Shown here one piece after another: positions 45,711 through 56,809 of a stretch of 64,000 bases of DNA (position 1 is its first letter; the number at the start of each line of letters is the position of its first letter). Below the pieces are notes generated by a model. That model was not told the origin of the DNA. It did not search any database and worked only from the letters and a program-made list of their open reading frames with translations. The position numbers and the translations under genes were made by a program. The stretch covers positions 29,388,806-29,452,805 of the forward strand of contig OY997641.1 of assembly GCA_963921795.1 (NCBI GenBank). The letters run 5' to 3'. The stretch comes from Nannobrachium achirus. Its lineage: Eukaryota; Chordata; Actinopteri; Myctophiformes; Myctophidae.

Positions 45711-46434
45711 CGCCTATAACATATTCGCCTACACGCATTTGGTCCTTTCGCCTGGCATTTTCGCCTTGGAGGAGAGTCTTTTCACCTACCTGTCTGAGCC
45801 ATTTCGCCTACCCTCAATTCTGCTGTCAGACTGTCCATGTTTGCAAATTATCTCTTTGTCATTTAAATATTATAGTGACTGTGACAGTGGTGTCAAGTGA
45901 ATCTAACAGTTTACTTGACATTTATTATTTACATCACATTTTATTCCTAAAAAATGGCAAAATAGTTTTTTATGCCTGTTGACAGGCAAGGTTGATTCTA
46001 TAGGCTATTTAGGTGTAGCATATCTTATATAGACCTATATAGGCTAATAGCCTACATATATATTTTGTATAGCCTAATGTTAAAACAATAATAGACCTAC
46101 AACACTGTTCATTTTACAATACTGTTCAATACTGCACCAAAGAATGTATAGTATCGGGACATGGATTAATTAATTATTTGGGCGCACCTGATTCCAATAG
46201 CTCTGTATTTATGTGATTACTATGGAGTGCATAGGATAGCCGTGTGTAGGTTTGACATGTAACACCACTGTCACAGTCACTATAATATTTAAATGACAAA
46301 GAGATAATATGAAAACATGGACAGTCTGACAGCAGAATTGAGGGTAGGCGAAATGGCTCAGACAGGTAGGTGAAAAGACTCTCCTCCACGGCAAAAGTGC
46401 CCCACGAAAAGACCTGGCGAAAATGTTATAGGCG
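45711..46434. mobile_element. 724-bp foldback with TTCGCCT-rich arms
   Basis: The left arm (to about 45899) starts CGCCTATAACATATTCGCCT. The right arm (46252-46434) is its reverse complement, ending GAAAATGTTATAGGCG. Pairing includes GACAGTCTGAC and the AATATTTAAATGACAAAGAG stretch. The motif TTCGCCT recurs at least five times in the left arm. A CAGTGGTTCTCAA half (45682) and a CGTTCTCAAACCTTTT half (46450) stand just outside, suggesting it lies in or next to a hAT end. Confidence 0.75.
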
Positions 46435-47568
46435 ATTATGCCTGACACCGTTCTCAAACCTTTTCATGTCAAGGACCCCCAAAATGATGTGTATTTGGTT
46501 GTGGATCCCCATCCCTGAGTAAAACATTTTCACACTTTCACATTCATTTCAACATAATTTGCGGTCAAGCAATTAAACATTTTAATCATACTAATCACAG
46601 TTTAATCATTAATTAATCATGATTATTAACAATTTCCACCCATCCCCCAATCCAGGTGAAATTCAGGAGACATGACAATTCAGGAGCACCGCAGGAGATG
46701 GGGTCGAAATTCCGAAGACTTCCGGAGAAATTCCAGATTCAGGAGGGTTGGCAACCCTGCCAGTGTGTGGCATAACTATTTCTTAAATATGCCAATTTTC
46801 TCTATATATGTTTGTGGGAACGGAAAGAAAAATGACTCTCCTTCGCTCAATCTCTCCCTGTGAGAGAAGTGTATCCATTCTTATCCTCTCTCCAATTATC
46901 TTTCTTTCTATAGGCCTATAGCTCCTTTTGAATCTCTTGCTCTCTAGCTTTCTCGTTAATCGATTGTTCAGTGAGTGGTGGTTTACCTGAATGGAGAGAG
47001 CAAGTGAGAAAGGGAAAGAGAAATGAGAGGAGGAGTACTTTTAAATGAACCAGTTGAATACTCAACTGATACAGTATGAGTGGAGAAAATCCAAATTAGG
47101 TGAATGCGTTAATATTTTAGGAATGTTGCTCAATCTCAAAGTTGAAGTGCCGTTTTAAAACTCATATCAATGACTGCTTATCAAGGCTTGGCTAGAAGCC
47201 AGGGTCGGTGGCTACATCCTTGGAGGGATTCTTGGTTGTGAAACTCGTTTGGATAATGATGATGGGATGAATACTATGGACCATAGGGTGGCGGCATGAC
47301 AGCGATGTGTCTGGAATTCCTGAATTCTCAGAAGAGGTGAGAATCCTTGTCATTGGAGGCCAGGAGTGCCAGAGCAGAATGGTCCATGGTAAGAAGAAAT
47401 TATTGAGTTAGTTGACTAAAAATCTAGCAAGCATGTGTGAGATACAGAGCACACTGACTGGCAGACATGGGAGGGTAGGGTATACCCCACTGAATGGTAT
47501 GACTGAGGACTTCTTTATCTGATATGCCTATCTGGCAGGGTCGTCCCTCTTGAACACGGATTCTCGCT

Positions 47569-47720
<152 letters not shown>

Positions 47721-47919
47721 AGGCTGGTGTTCCTGAGTGCCCCTGGGCCATAAGCGTGATGCTGCCTGTTTACAATACCACCATGCAGTGATTCTCTGTG
47801 ATCAGAGCATTCCATGAAACAAAAAAAAAACACATTGAATAAGGAATAATTGAAGCTGCATTATGTCAGCTATAGGCTAATTAAACGTAGGCTGATAGAC
47901 AACATCCCATAGCGTGCAG

Positions 47920-48790
47920 GGCTAAAGAGAGCGCTCGCCCCAAATCACACTCGGCACCATTTTTGGAGCGGTCCGCTTGTCCCCAGTGGCCACCACTCGA
48001 CTCACTTGGGAGGAACTCTCGAATGTGGTGAAGCCCTCTTCGGCCAACACGTCCCGGTAGGGACAGTATCGTAAATCCCCCCTCCCCCCCGGCCCCACTA
48101 GTCTCGGTGCCCCAAAGAAGTCAAACGTGGCCAAGTATACTGTAGGTTCTAGTGGCCAGAAATACCTGGTGGGGGCAACTGACCATTTTGAGGTTGCCAG
48201 ATTTGTGGCTCCGGGAAGCTATTTTGTAATCCGTAGGAGAAGCTTGTGGAAGGAGCGCTTGTTTTCTGTGATGACGACGGAGGCGCGCCATCTCAGACAA
48301 ACTTGATCCACATGAGACACCGCCGAGCGAGCGGCAGCGAGCAAGGCCCCATGAGCCGACTCAGCGCCGTCCGAGTTACATGGGGAATAGTAAATCTTCA
48401 TCCCCCCGACTTTCTGCACCTCCGCGCAGTCCAAGTGAACACAGCCAATCACAAGCCACGGCTTCTAATTTATTCAGCCCCGTATCCTACGGATTCCATA
48501 ATCGCGTCCGGGAATGGCCGGATTGGTGGGACCGACCACTCCGCCATCACTGGATTTGACACAGGGCGCGTGTGTTTTGGGGAAACCATTCTTATATTTG
48601 TGGAGGGACGACGATTGCTCAGCGATTCATTGTTAGGCCAGATTACAATGAGTCCAGCCAAATATGTGGAAGCACATTCAAAAGAAGCAGAGATTTCAAT
48701 ACAGTTTATTGTATCACAAAGCTGTTGAGGCTCAAATTGTTTTTTCTTCAGTGTCTTCCACATATCAAGGAGGGAAATTAGAATATTTTA
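47920..48790 (-). other. GC-rich block with broken coding-like frames, unidentified
   Basis: Unlike its AT-rich surroundings this stretch has high GC and long partial frames on the - strand (48470-48763, 48219-48452 and 47922-48134). Example pieces are NRRPSTNIRMVSPKHTRP and SVPPIRPFPDAIMESVGYG. Stops and shifts separate them. No family was recognised. It may be a dead transposon ORF or a retrocopy. Confidence 0.35.
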
Positions 48791-48958
48791 AATGATTATA
48801 AGAAAGAGGAAAGGGGGGGTTGAGAGAAGTGAAAAGGTAACAGAATAGTGCTAGTGCTTAACCACTTGGTTGATAGACCCAGGGGGCCTATACTCGGTTG
48901 CGATTCCCTCTACACAAATCTCTTTGCTGAAAATAGGTGGTCTACTAGCCCCATATAG

Positions 48959-49453
48959 ACCATCACCCTCTGCTGCATACTGTTGTGCTCCGAGATGACG
49001 TACTACGGCAATATAACCCGGCTGGGGTAGAATTCCTCCACGCCGAGGTAGATCACCCTTTTCGCGACATCGTATCCAAAAAGTAAAGGTAGTTCCATGC
49101 TCCCAGAGTATGATTTTCCGATCACCGGTGCATAAAAAATGCAAGTCGGAGTTGGGAAAGCGGAAAAGCCCCCGGCAGAATAGGGAGCAGTACTGGCAAA
49201 TGCCGCCGGGGGAGTTCCGGGTTGAACGGAAAAACATGACACTGGCTGACCAAACAAGCGCTTTAAGTGGTTGTTTCACACCGATGTGCATTTTTTATGT
49301 ACCGGTGTTCGGGAAATCATACTCTGGGAGCGTGGAACTACTTTAATTTTTTGGATACGATGTTGGCGTACCTCGGCGTGGAGTAATTCTACCCCAGCTG
49401 GGTTATATCATCTCAGAGCACAGCAGTATGCACTATGCAGCAGAGGGTGAATA
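48959..49453. mobile_element. 495-bp foldback with about 175-bp arms
   Basis: CATCACCCTCTGCTGCATAC at 48959 pairs with GCAGCAGAGGGTG at the right end. Further pairs are CCGAGGTAGATC-type/TACCTCGG, GTATCCAAAAAGTAAAG/AATTTTTTGGATAC and CCAGAGTATGATTTTCC/AAATCATACTCTGG, in to GCATAAAAAATGCA / TGCATTTTTTATG. The loop is about 145 bases. No family was recognised. Confidence 0.8.
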
Positions 49454-49459
49454 CTTACT

Positions 49460-49729
49460 GGTACTTATACTTACTGTTTGTTTAGACATACTGTTTTCTT
49501 TTTTTGTTCTCTCATTTTCTTTTCTTTACATACCTACTGCATAGTACTGTGTTCTATTTGTCTGTCATTCAATGTTATATGAGATACTTTAATGGTTTCC
49601 TGTGGAAATAAGCTTAGTCTTTTCATGGATCTCCTTTTAGTAGACCTTGTACCAGTGAACTGTACCGTCATGAACCTTTTCCTATGCAAACTTCTAATAA
49701 AGTCTTCAATCAATCAATCAATCAGGTTG
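49460..49729 (+). mobile_element. 3' tail of the same LINE family as 55568-57085
   Basis: It shares TCAATGTTATATGAGATACT, TCCTGTGGAAATAAGC, GATCTCCTTTTAGT, ACCTTGTACCAGTGA and GCAAACTTCTAATAAA with the longer copy. It ends in a (CAAT)n tail. It is severely 5'-truncated with no coding part. Confidence 0.85.
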
Positions 49730-49734
49730 AGCTA

Positions 49735-49812
49735 GTGGTCTACAAACTCACAATGCTGCATCACGATGCTTCACAACACACTGCAATGACGTCTTAGTGA
49801 GCTTGTAGATAT
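49735..49812. repeat. Hairpin of the GATCTACAAG family
   Basis: GTGGTCTACAAACTCAC on the left and GTGAGCTTGTAGAT on the right, with a degenerate middle. Confidence 0.55.
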
Positions 49813-50305
49813 TTTTTGCTGAATGGTCGCCTATTATGACATGCTCAGAATATAGTCTTTCATGTGGTTCATTATGTTTTTCAATAAACTGCACAATGCC
49901 TTTGTAATGCGTGCCTCTTTAGAAACTATGGCTTATCGCCTGAGAATTGGGACTCTTGGCCATAGAAGCCCATGCCTGGCTGGGAATGGTTGTCTCCACG
50001 GCTGGACAAAACCATTTTAAATGTAGGCTATATTTAATAGGCCTATGTGTGGGGACTGGGGAGGGGGTGGTAGGTGACATGCAGTACAGTACCTGAAAAG
50101 TTGAACCAGATTCAAACCTATGACATAACTGGTGGTATCTGTGCCATCACCATCATGTGCGTGTAATAACAAATTCAGCCACCAGGGTGCACCTTCTCTC
50201 AAACAATTTACAACGTTGGTTTTGAATTGATGCCACCATTCACAGACAATTTGAAAAGGTCAATATTTTAAAATACCATAATGATAAACACCAGGCTATA
50301 ACTAA

Positions 50306-50308
<3 letters not shown>

Positions 50309-50398
<90 letters not shown>
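50309..50398 (+). repeat. (GT)n microsatellite
   Basis: A 90-bp pure GT tract. Confidence 0.97.
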
Positions 50399-50400
<2 letters not shown>

Positions 50401-50866
50401 AATCACTGATGTGCGCTTGACAGTTTGAAGTTGGATAGCTGATGTTGTGAATCCACACGCACGCACACACACGCACGCTCGCATGCACGTGCACAGTCTT
50501 TGACCTCTCTCGTGGTCAGTGGGTCTATGACCTGCGCCACATATCAACATGTCTCTCTGTATTTTGCAGACACGGACTAACAGGGCAACACACCTGCAAG
50601 TCATTTGGATAAACGGCCCTTTTCGTCAACCAGTAAACTGTCAACGAAGACCCTTCATCCACTCTTCCTCTTGTTCTCCTTCATAATATAGGCCTATATG
50701 TGGTAAATGTGGGTTACTTTTTAAATACAAATCTTACAGATTACTGTAATTTATAATTCAATAGTTTTAAAACGAACGGTGAAGTTACTTTTTGATTGCT
50801 ACCATACACAGGGACGATGATGTTTCAATATTGAGCTGGGTGCTCGTTTTTGACCCCGCCCCTTTT

Positions 50867-51286
50867 TAAGTAGGTATTTGTACTTTACTTGAGTATTTCC
50901 AATTTCCAATACTTTTACTTCTACTCCACTACATCTCAGATCCAAATATTGTACTTTTATTCCACTACATTTATTTGAAAACTTTAGTTACTAGTTACTT
51001 TTCGGATATAAGTTATAATATTTCAAAACACACATTAACCACTTTAGCCATTATACCTAGGTTGTTTGAAAATAGCCGATCTACAAGCTCCAAACGCATC
51101 ATATCATGACTGTGAGCTTGTAGATCTGCTATTTTCCGAAAAATTTTACTTTTACTTTTGGTACTTTAAGTAGGTACATTTTGATGCCAATACTTTCGTA
51201 CTTTTACTCAAGTTCATTTTGAATTGAAGTACATCTATTGCAGTATTGATACTTTTACTTAATAAGTAAAGAGTGTGAGTCCACTG
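50867..51286 (-). mobile_element. hAT MITE of the CAGTGGTGG family, reversed copy
   Basis: It is the reverse complement of the 24589 element: TACTTTACTTGAGTATTTCC, ACTTCTACTCCACTACATCT and TACTTTTACTCAAGTTCATT. Both termini are eroded. A GATCTACAAG-family hairpin sits inside at 51070-51136. Confidence 0.75.
51070..51136. repeat. Hairpin of the GATCTACAAG family within a hAT MITE
   Basis: GAAAATAGCCGATCTACAAG pairs with CTTGTAGATCTGCTATTTTC. It lies at the same relative position as the copy at 57587 in the sister MITE. Confidence 0.7.
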
Positions 51287-51289
51287 GTC

Positions 51290-52470
51290 TTTGCCATCTC
51301 CAGGCAAACGTCACAATGCAGTGTCAGCCTGGCTTCATCAAAGTCGTCTCCATAGAATTGCACCATGCGTTTGCGGGCGCTGTTTCCGACAACACAATCC
51401 TCCACATGTGTGTTGACCATTTCCACACGTGAGAAAAACTTTAGCCTGATTCTCAAAGCAAAAAAAACGTGCTAAAAGTGTCTAGCTGCATACGCAGGCC
51501 ACGGGCTGAGTGCAATGTAGTTGGAAGCAATGGACTGCAGTCTGCAGCGATGCCGTTTTAGTGGTCCAGCGTGTGGGGCACAGGGGTCGCAGAGACGGTG
51601 CGTCTTCGTCTTGGTAGGCTACAGTATAACAGAGCTACATCATACAGCCAGGATGTGGGGCGGTCTTTGACGCTGTGTATAACAAAGCCAACGTGTGATA
51701 TCGGCCGAGTGCCAGGAATGCAGTTTGGCCAGTTTGGGAAAACTTGTGAAAAGACCGAGTGCTAGGAATTGTCGGCGAAAAATCAATGGGCTCTCATAAC
51801 TGTACGCTCAAGCACTCACGCGCCCCCTATGGTCCCGCCGCTGACCATACAATAGGCTACATCCTAAAAAGTTATGAGATGGTTACAAATTAATTAAGTA
51901 GCCTATAGCCTATAGGACATTTTAGTTGGCTATTATAAAACAACTTATTCAGCGATTTCAGATATCTTTTATAAGAAAAAAGGAATAAAATAAATGAAGT
52001 ATAAAATGGTAGCCTACGGTATCTAATTAATGTAATTGTTTTAAACAATGTAGGTATATCTGTAATGTAAAACACAGGCGCCCCCAGTCCAAAATGTAGC
52101 CATAAAATGTGTTGGTTTCATTTGTAATTTTCAACGGTTTTCCAACATGTCACAACCTTGATTTAATATTGCAATGGTATTATCAGTCATTTAAGCATCT
52201 CTCCCCTCATTTTCATCAGAAATAAAGTAAGAAATGACCTGCTTAACAACAACAAAAAAAGAAGAAAACATAAAAGAAAATAGCATTTTGTCCATCTTTT
52301 CCTTCTTTTCTTTCAGGTATAGCCTAATGGTTGCACGTGCCTTTGTCATAAATCAACAATCTGCCTATTTTGTCAAAACAAATAGACTTAATTATGGGAT
52401 ATGGGCTACTAGTAGGCCACTACCCACAAAAAAAGGAAAGAAAACTGTAATATGATAACTGTTTTAAGGT
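51290..52470. other. Low-repeat noncoding stretch
   Basis: No exon, repeat terminus or palindrome could be supported. It is locally AT-rich after 51850, with GCCTATAG-type motifs that are common throughout the window. Confidence 0.35.
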
Positions 52471-52479
52471 CACTGTAAA

Positions 52480-52830
52480 ACTGATGATAGTTACCAATTT
52501 GTGGAAATATATTTCTGTAATCCCCTGACGTGTGAATGTGTGATCCGTTACTTCCGTCATTCCCTCGTCTACTGTCGGCTGGTGGAGGGATATATTCCCT
52601 ACAGCCTGCAAATTACACATAATTACCTGCTCGTCGTCGCAGTGAAAGCTTAATTCAACAAGCTGTGCCCTAAATTACCTTTAATTGGGGTGGTCATTTT
52701 ATAAAATCATTGCCAATGTTAGCCGACTCATTCTTCGCCTCTCCAGATGTTTGAGGGAGTGAGGGATGGGAGCCGTTTCTTTGTGATTTACGACTTTGTG
52801 ATTTCTTGAAAACACCTTGGGTTACCTTAT
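52480..52830. promoter_or_regulatory. Candidate dlx3/dlx4 shared enhancer
   Basis: A repeat-free stretch about 1.4 kb past the dlx4 stop holds closely spaced homeodomain cores: CATAATTACC, GCTTAATTCAAC, CTAAATTACC and TTTAATTGGG. Dlx bigene clusters are known to carry intergenic enhancers with TAATT sites bound by Dlx proteins. This assignment is by composition and position only. Confidence 0.35.
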
Positions 52831-52837
52831 GCTCAGC

Positions 52838-53015
52838 GGCGTCAGTTCAGAAAAAGCTAAGGTATGGCAACATGACTGGTGTCCGCGCGTGCAAGACACC
52901 AGTCATGTTGCCATACCTTAGCAACAGGCACGATTACAGTACATTGTATTATGTTCCCCTGTAGCCACGGTATGGCAGCTGCCATAGCTAATTGCCATAC
53001 CCAATTGACGCCTCT
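52838..53015. repeat. Nested foldback with a perfect 28-bp hairpin
   Basis: Positions 52856-52883 and 52895-52922 are perfect reverse complements (GCTAAGGTATGGCAACATGA onward) around an 11-base loop. A second, looser pair (GGCGTCAGTT with AATTGACGCC, and TATGGCAA with TTGCCATA) encloses it. Confidence 0.8.
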
Positions 53016-53225
53016 GCTTAGGGCTTTAGGCTTAGGGTATTCTTTAAAAAAAGAAAAACGCCCAAAACAATCCGATTCAGTGTGTTTGTTTAATTTGAAC
53101 ACTGTAAAATCATTTTTTTTTAAAAATGAAGTCTACATTTCAAATGGATAAATTAACACTGAGGATTTTACTTTGAATTGTTACAGTTGCTGAAAGTAAC
53201 CATCCATCTGTATTTGAATATGTTA

Positions 53226-53560
53226 AGGGCAGCACACACTGGACACGGGCGGATGCGCAGCGTCGCGTCGTGATATCGACGCACGTGAAGTGCCGCGTGG
53301 TAACCCCAACTGGACGCGGCGCGCTGCCACACAGCACATCCATTTCCCCCGGTGGGGAGAACCATGGGAGAACATGTTCACCGCGCGGCAACGCTGGAAA
53401 AATAGAACAGCGGTGTATCGGCGCGGCAGGCGAGGCGGAAGACCCACGAATGCGCGCGTCTGACGCCACCAGTGTGGGTTAGTTCATTGAAAATAATGGG
53501 GCCGTATGTTTTGGCGCATCGCTTCCGTGCCGCCTCCGCGTCCGGTGTGTGTTCCCCTTT
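53226..53560. mobile_element. GC-rich MITE just past the dlx4 3'UTR
   Basis: The left end GGGCAGCACACACTGGACAC and the right end CCGGTGTGTGTTCCCC are inverted. GGATGCGCAGCG/GGCGCATCGC also pair. The interior is dominated by GCGCG and CGGCG, in contrast to AT-rich flanks. Confidence 0.7.
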
Positions 53561-53869
53561 AGTGTTTTTTCACACTTTTCATTAAATGTTAATTATCAGC
53601 CCGATTAACAAATGTAATTGGTGCACACCATCAGAGAGAAACAGTTAAATTTCTGAGACCATTTACATCAAGGAAAGTCAGCTGGTCAGTATTTGCTGTC
53701 ATATGAAATTACTGGGGATTTGAAGACAGGAAAAAGAAAAACTAGCTCTATTGATTGATTAAAACAGCTTACAATATTTTGACCCACAGCCATTTCTATT
53801 GGCAGAAATGTATATTTCTGAGACTCTCGGATACGCTGGAAAGTCCAACTGTCAGGAAACACAAGTTTA

Positions 53870-54203
53870 TAAAGTCTTTATTCAGTTCTTATTAAGGCCA
53901 CTGGCCCACAAAGTCAAAAAACACAGAATATATGAAACCGATAAGACCAAACGACTGAAGATCATTCATCATGGGCAATGACAAAAAAACAAGAACCAAA
54001 AAACAAGAGAGACTCCAAAGAAGGACCCAATGGGAGAACTGAGATGCTTGCTCGTAATCAAAGTCATATCCACTTATACACAATGGAGTGTTAAATGAAA
54101 CACATAGTGTTCCTGTGTACCTTGACCTGAAGCAATACTTTGTCCAAAACATGTGTGTTCTTGTTGACTGAGGCCTCCCTCCTCTCTCTCCTCCCCTCCC
54201 TCG
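53870..54203 (-). other. dlx4: dlx4 3'UTR
   Basis: On the - strand the dlx4 stop is followed by noncoding sequence to an AATAAA (complement of 53877-53882) about 320 bases downstream. Confidence 0.6.
53877..53882 (-). terminator. dlx4: dlx4 polyadenylation signal
   Basis: AATAAA on the - strand in the context GAATAAAG. It is the first canonical signal after the dlx4 stop. Confidence 0.65.
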
Positions 54204-54461
54204 TCACATCATTTGAGTCCTGGGCATGGAGTCCTGATGGTGATGACTTGGGTACCAATGTCCAAAATTGTTCATGTATCCACCGGAGTGCACGGGCGTG
54301 CCTTTATTGGCCATGGAGATGTCCCACAGAGGAGGGGGCATCCCCGGGGAGCAGGGGGAGGCAGAGGACGCTGGGTGCAGGTGGTCTCCTTCGGGTCCGC
54401 AGGGGCCATTCTTCATGATCTTCTTGTACTTGGAGCGCTTGTTTTGGAACCATATTTTCAC
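54204..54461 (-). CDS. dlx4: Distal-less homeobox 4, last coding exon only
   Basis: Dlx4 is a homeodomain transcription factor paired with Dlx3. The exon encodes 85 residues plus TGA. It starts [19 protein letters not shown], homeodomain positions 45-60 with W48, Q50 and N51, continues [11 protein letters not shown] and ends [20 protein letters not shown] then MM. The KSKY-type basic tail and HWY...QDxM...QMM ending are shared by Dlx4 and Dlx6. The tail-to-tail position with dlx3 makes it dlx4. The intron enters exactly before Val45, the same site as in dlx3. The acceptor is preceded by a TC-rich run formed by a (GA)n microsatellite on the + strand. No exon encoding the rest of the homeodomain was found up to 64000, so the other two exons lie to the right of the window. 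Confidence 0.93.
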   Translation of the reverse strand: MKIWFQNKRSKYKKIMKNGPCGPEGDHLHPASSASPCSPGMPPPLWDISMANKGTPVHSGGYMNNFGHWYPSHHHQDSMPRTQMM

Positions 54462-54467
54462 CTGGAG

Positions 54468-54472
<5 letters not shown>

Positions 54473-54501
<29 letters not shown>
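54473..54501 (+). repeat. (GA)n microsatellite at the dlx4 exon 3 acceptor
   Basis: Starting 11 bases from the splice acceptor, this reads as (TC)n on the dlx4 sense strand and forms most of the polypyrimidine tract. Confidence 0.9.
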
Positions 54502-54504
<3 letters not shown>

Positions 54505-54580
54505 AGGTGTGATTGTGCGCAAGTGTCTGTAAGCTGGGGACATGAAGAAGCTCAATATTCAAAACGTGTACAGAATTGCC

Positions 54581-54902
54581 ATTAGAGTAGTTCACCCCCA
54601 AAATTACTTATTTTCCATTGATTACTCACGCCATGGAGACTTAGAGTTCAATAATATTTTTTGGGTTTTTGTCACACTCCTATGACAAAAAAAAATATTA
54701 TAGTAAATTTACCCTGATGGTTTCCCCATGCAGTGCCATGCATTTGGGTCCCCATCGAGGGCCATGCATTTGGGTCCCCATCCGGAGTCAATGGGGGTAC
54801 ATTTACTATAATCAAATGTTTGTCTTAGGAATGCGGCAAATACAAAAAAAAATATTATTGATTTCAATTGAATTCTATGGCATATTTTGGAGTGAACTAC
54901 AC
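54581..54902. mobile_element. TTAA-type Angel-like MITE in dlx4 intron 2
   Basis: It is homologous along its length to the 439-765 element: AGAGTAGTTCACCCCCAAAA on the left and TTTTGGAGTGAACTAC on the right, with the shared interior TTCAATAATATTTTTTG. It is more diverged and has an internal tandem copy of GGGCCATGCATTTGGGTCCC-type sequence. The TTAA ends are eroded. Confidence 0.75.
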
Positions 54903-55567
54903 AACATCAGCATAAAATGTCTATATGTGCAGCGTGGTATTGGGCTGGCTACTCAGCCCAATACCTACTCAGCATACTGTATTATGCAGTATTTGACAGC
55001 CATCCAGCTATTATTCTGCACTGTCTTGGTGTTAAGCCAACTATGTTGTCGTTGCCTAAAATAATTGATATTCCCAGTGTTTCCAGCATGCATGCAAATT
55101 GGGCGTCAAATTATGTGAATATGCCTGCCGGGCAACATGTTAGCTTTGCGGGGATGACGATGAATCATGAATAATTACATGCACTCAGTGAACAATGCTT
55201 TGATCTAAAAACAAGTTTTAACAGCGATATAAAAAGAGAGAAAGAAAATAAAAGGATTGCATTGCCAGGAGAAATGCGCCTAGCCATGCCCTGGGCCAAA
55301 CTGTAAACACAGCAACAACACAGAGAGAGATGAAAGAATGACATAAACATGCGACAGAGATTTCATCCTGGCACTTTGGTTGTTTGTGACTTTTTCTCAC
55401 AGACAATTCTTCAGAAATCTAATTTATCAATATTTTGGTGAATTTTATGCTTTTACTCAAGTACATTCTGAATACCAGACTTCTACTTGTAAGGGTGCCC
55501 TCACACCAAAATACCTATGGGAGTGGAATCCGCGTTCCTCCAATGCATTTAAAATAAAAAAAAATAA

Positions 55568-56809
55568 AATAAACTGATCTACGAGTTCCAGTCTGGCTTC
55601 AGAGAGTCCCATTCCACAGATACATGCCTCATCTATTTGAATGATTACATCAAACGTGAAATTCACGATGGCAAATATTGTGGCATGGTCATGCTGGACC
55701 TCCAGAAGGCATTTGACACCGTCGATCATTCTATTCTGATCGAAAAACTCAAAGCTATTGGTCTTGATAGCACAGCAGTGAGATGGATGCACTCTTACTT
55801 GGTGGGGAGGGAACAGATGGTGGAAGTCAACGGAACCCTGTCCCCCCCCCTCCCAGTAAACTGTGGAGTACCTCAAGGGAGTATACTAGGACCACTGTTG
55901 TTCTTAATATACGTAAACGACATGTCATCTGCTTGTGACTGCAATCTGTTTCTGTTCGCGGATGACTCGGCTCTCCTAGTCTCAGGCAGAGACATTTTGC
56001 AGGTTGAAAAGGCCCTTAACTGTGAACTTAACAAGATCTGCACCTGGCTCAATGACAACAGACTCTCAATTCACCTAGGCAAAACTGAATGTATCCTCTT
56101 TGGATCTAGTCAGAAACTTAGCCTAGTTGAGAACTTCACAATTAAAGTAGGTGACACTGTGATAGAAAGAAAAAACCACATCTGCTACCTGGGTTGCATC
56201 CTGGAGGCTAACCTATCCAGTGAAAAAATGACCACCAAGGTAATCAATAAAGTCAATCAACGAATTCGCTTCTTGCAAAGAGTTGCCCCACTGATCAATA
56301 TTAAATCCCGAAAGACACTAGGAGGTGCTCTTATTGGGCCCCTCATTGATTACGGAGTCCTTGTCTGGTATCGCGACGCCCCAGCTGCCTTAAAGCTAAA
56401 GCTCCAAACAGCCCAAAACAAACTAATTAGGGTTGTGCTTGGTCTCCCTCCTCTGACCCACCTTACCGAGCATCACCACGAAAGCGTGGGGTGGCTCAAA
56501 GTAGCTGACAGAGTACAGCATCTTGCAATGGGCCTGGTGTACAAGATACACTACACCTCCAAGATTCCCATGTACCTGACAAACTACTTCTTAAAGGTCA
56601 AGGATGTTCACGATCATAACACCAGAGGCAGCTCCACTAATCATCATCAGCGTAGATTTAACACTAAACAAGGCGCTAACTCGTTCTCCTGCTATACCAT
56701 CAACATGTGGAACGCCCTTCCACAAGCCCTAAAGGAGAGCAAATCCCTAGCCTCCTTCAAAATTGGTATGAAAAGTCACCTTCAGACAGCAGCTACCCGT
56801 GACTTGTAA
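55568..56809 (+). CDS. LINE reverse transcriptase, 5'-truncated, open frame
   Basis: A 413-codon open frame encodes the reverse transcriptase core of a jockey/I/L2-like non-LTR retrotransposon. It opens with QSGFRESHSTDTCLIYLNDY, then motif A MLDLQKAFDTVDHSILI, motif B GVPQGSILGPLLFLIYVND and motif C FADDSALLVSG with catalytic FADD at 55954-55965. These are followed by WLNDNRLSIHLGKTE and HICYLGCILEANLS. The C-terminal region has AQNKLIRVVLGL and MWNALPQALKES. The endonuclease domain and 5' part are missing, so it cannot be autonomous. The frame is nonetheless intact, which suggests recent insertion. It is not a host gene. The likely element span is 55549-57085. Confidence 0.9.
   Translation, partial: NKLIYEFQSGFRESHSTDTCLIYLNDYIKREIHDGKYCGMVMLDLQKAFDTVDHSILIEKLKAIGLDSTAVRWMHSYLVGREQMVEVNGTLSPPLPVNCGVPQGSILGPLLFLIYVNDMSSACDCNLFLFADDSALLVSGRDILQVEKALNCELNKICTWLNDNRLSIHLGKTECILFGSSQKLSLVENFTIKVGDTVIERKNHICYLGCILEANLSSEKMTTKVINKVNQRIRFLQRVAPLINIKSRKTLGGALIGPLIDYGVLVWYRDAPAALKLKLQTAQNKLIRVVLGLPPLTHLTEHHHESVGWLKVADRVQHLAMGLVYKIHYTSKIPMYLTNYFLKVKDVHDHNTRGSSTNHHQRRFNTKQGANSFSCYTINMWNALPQALKESKSLASFKIGMKSHLQTAATRDL

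Noticed and set aside
54204-54461. dlx6 instead of dlx4
   Set aside because: The C-terminal motif is shared by Dlx4 and Dlx6, but the partner gene is clearly dlx3 ([13 protein letters not shown]), and dlx3 pairs with dlx4.
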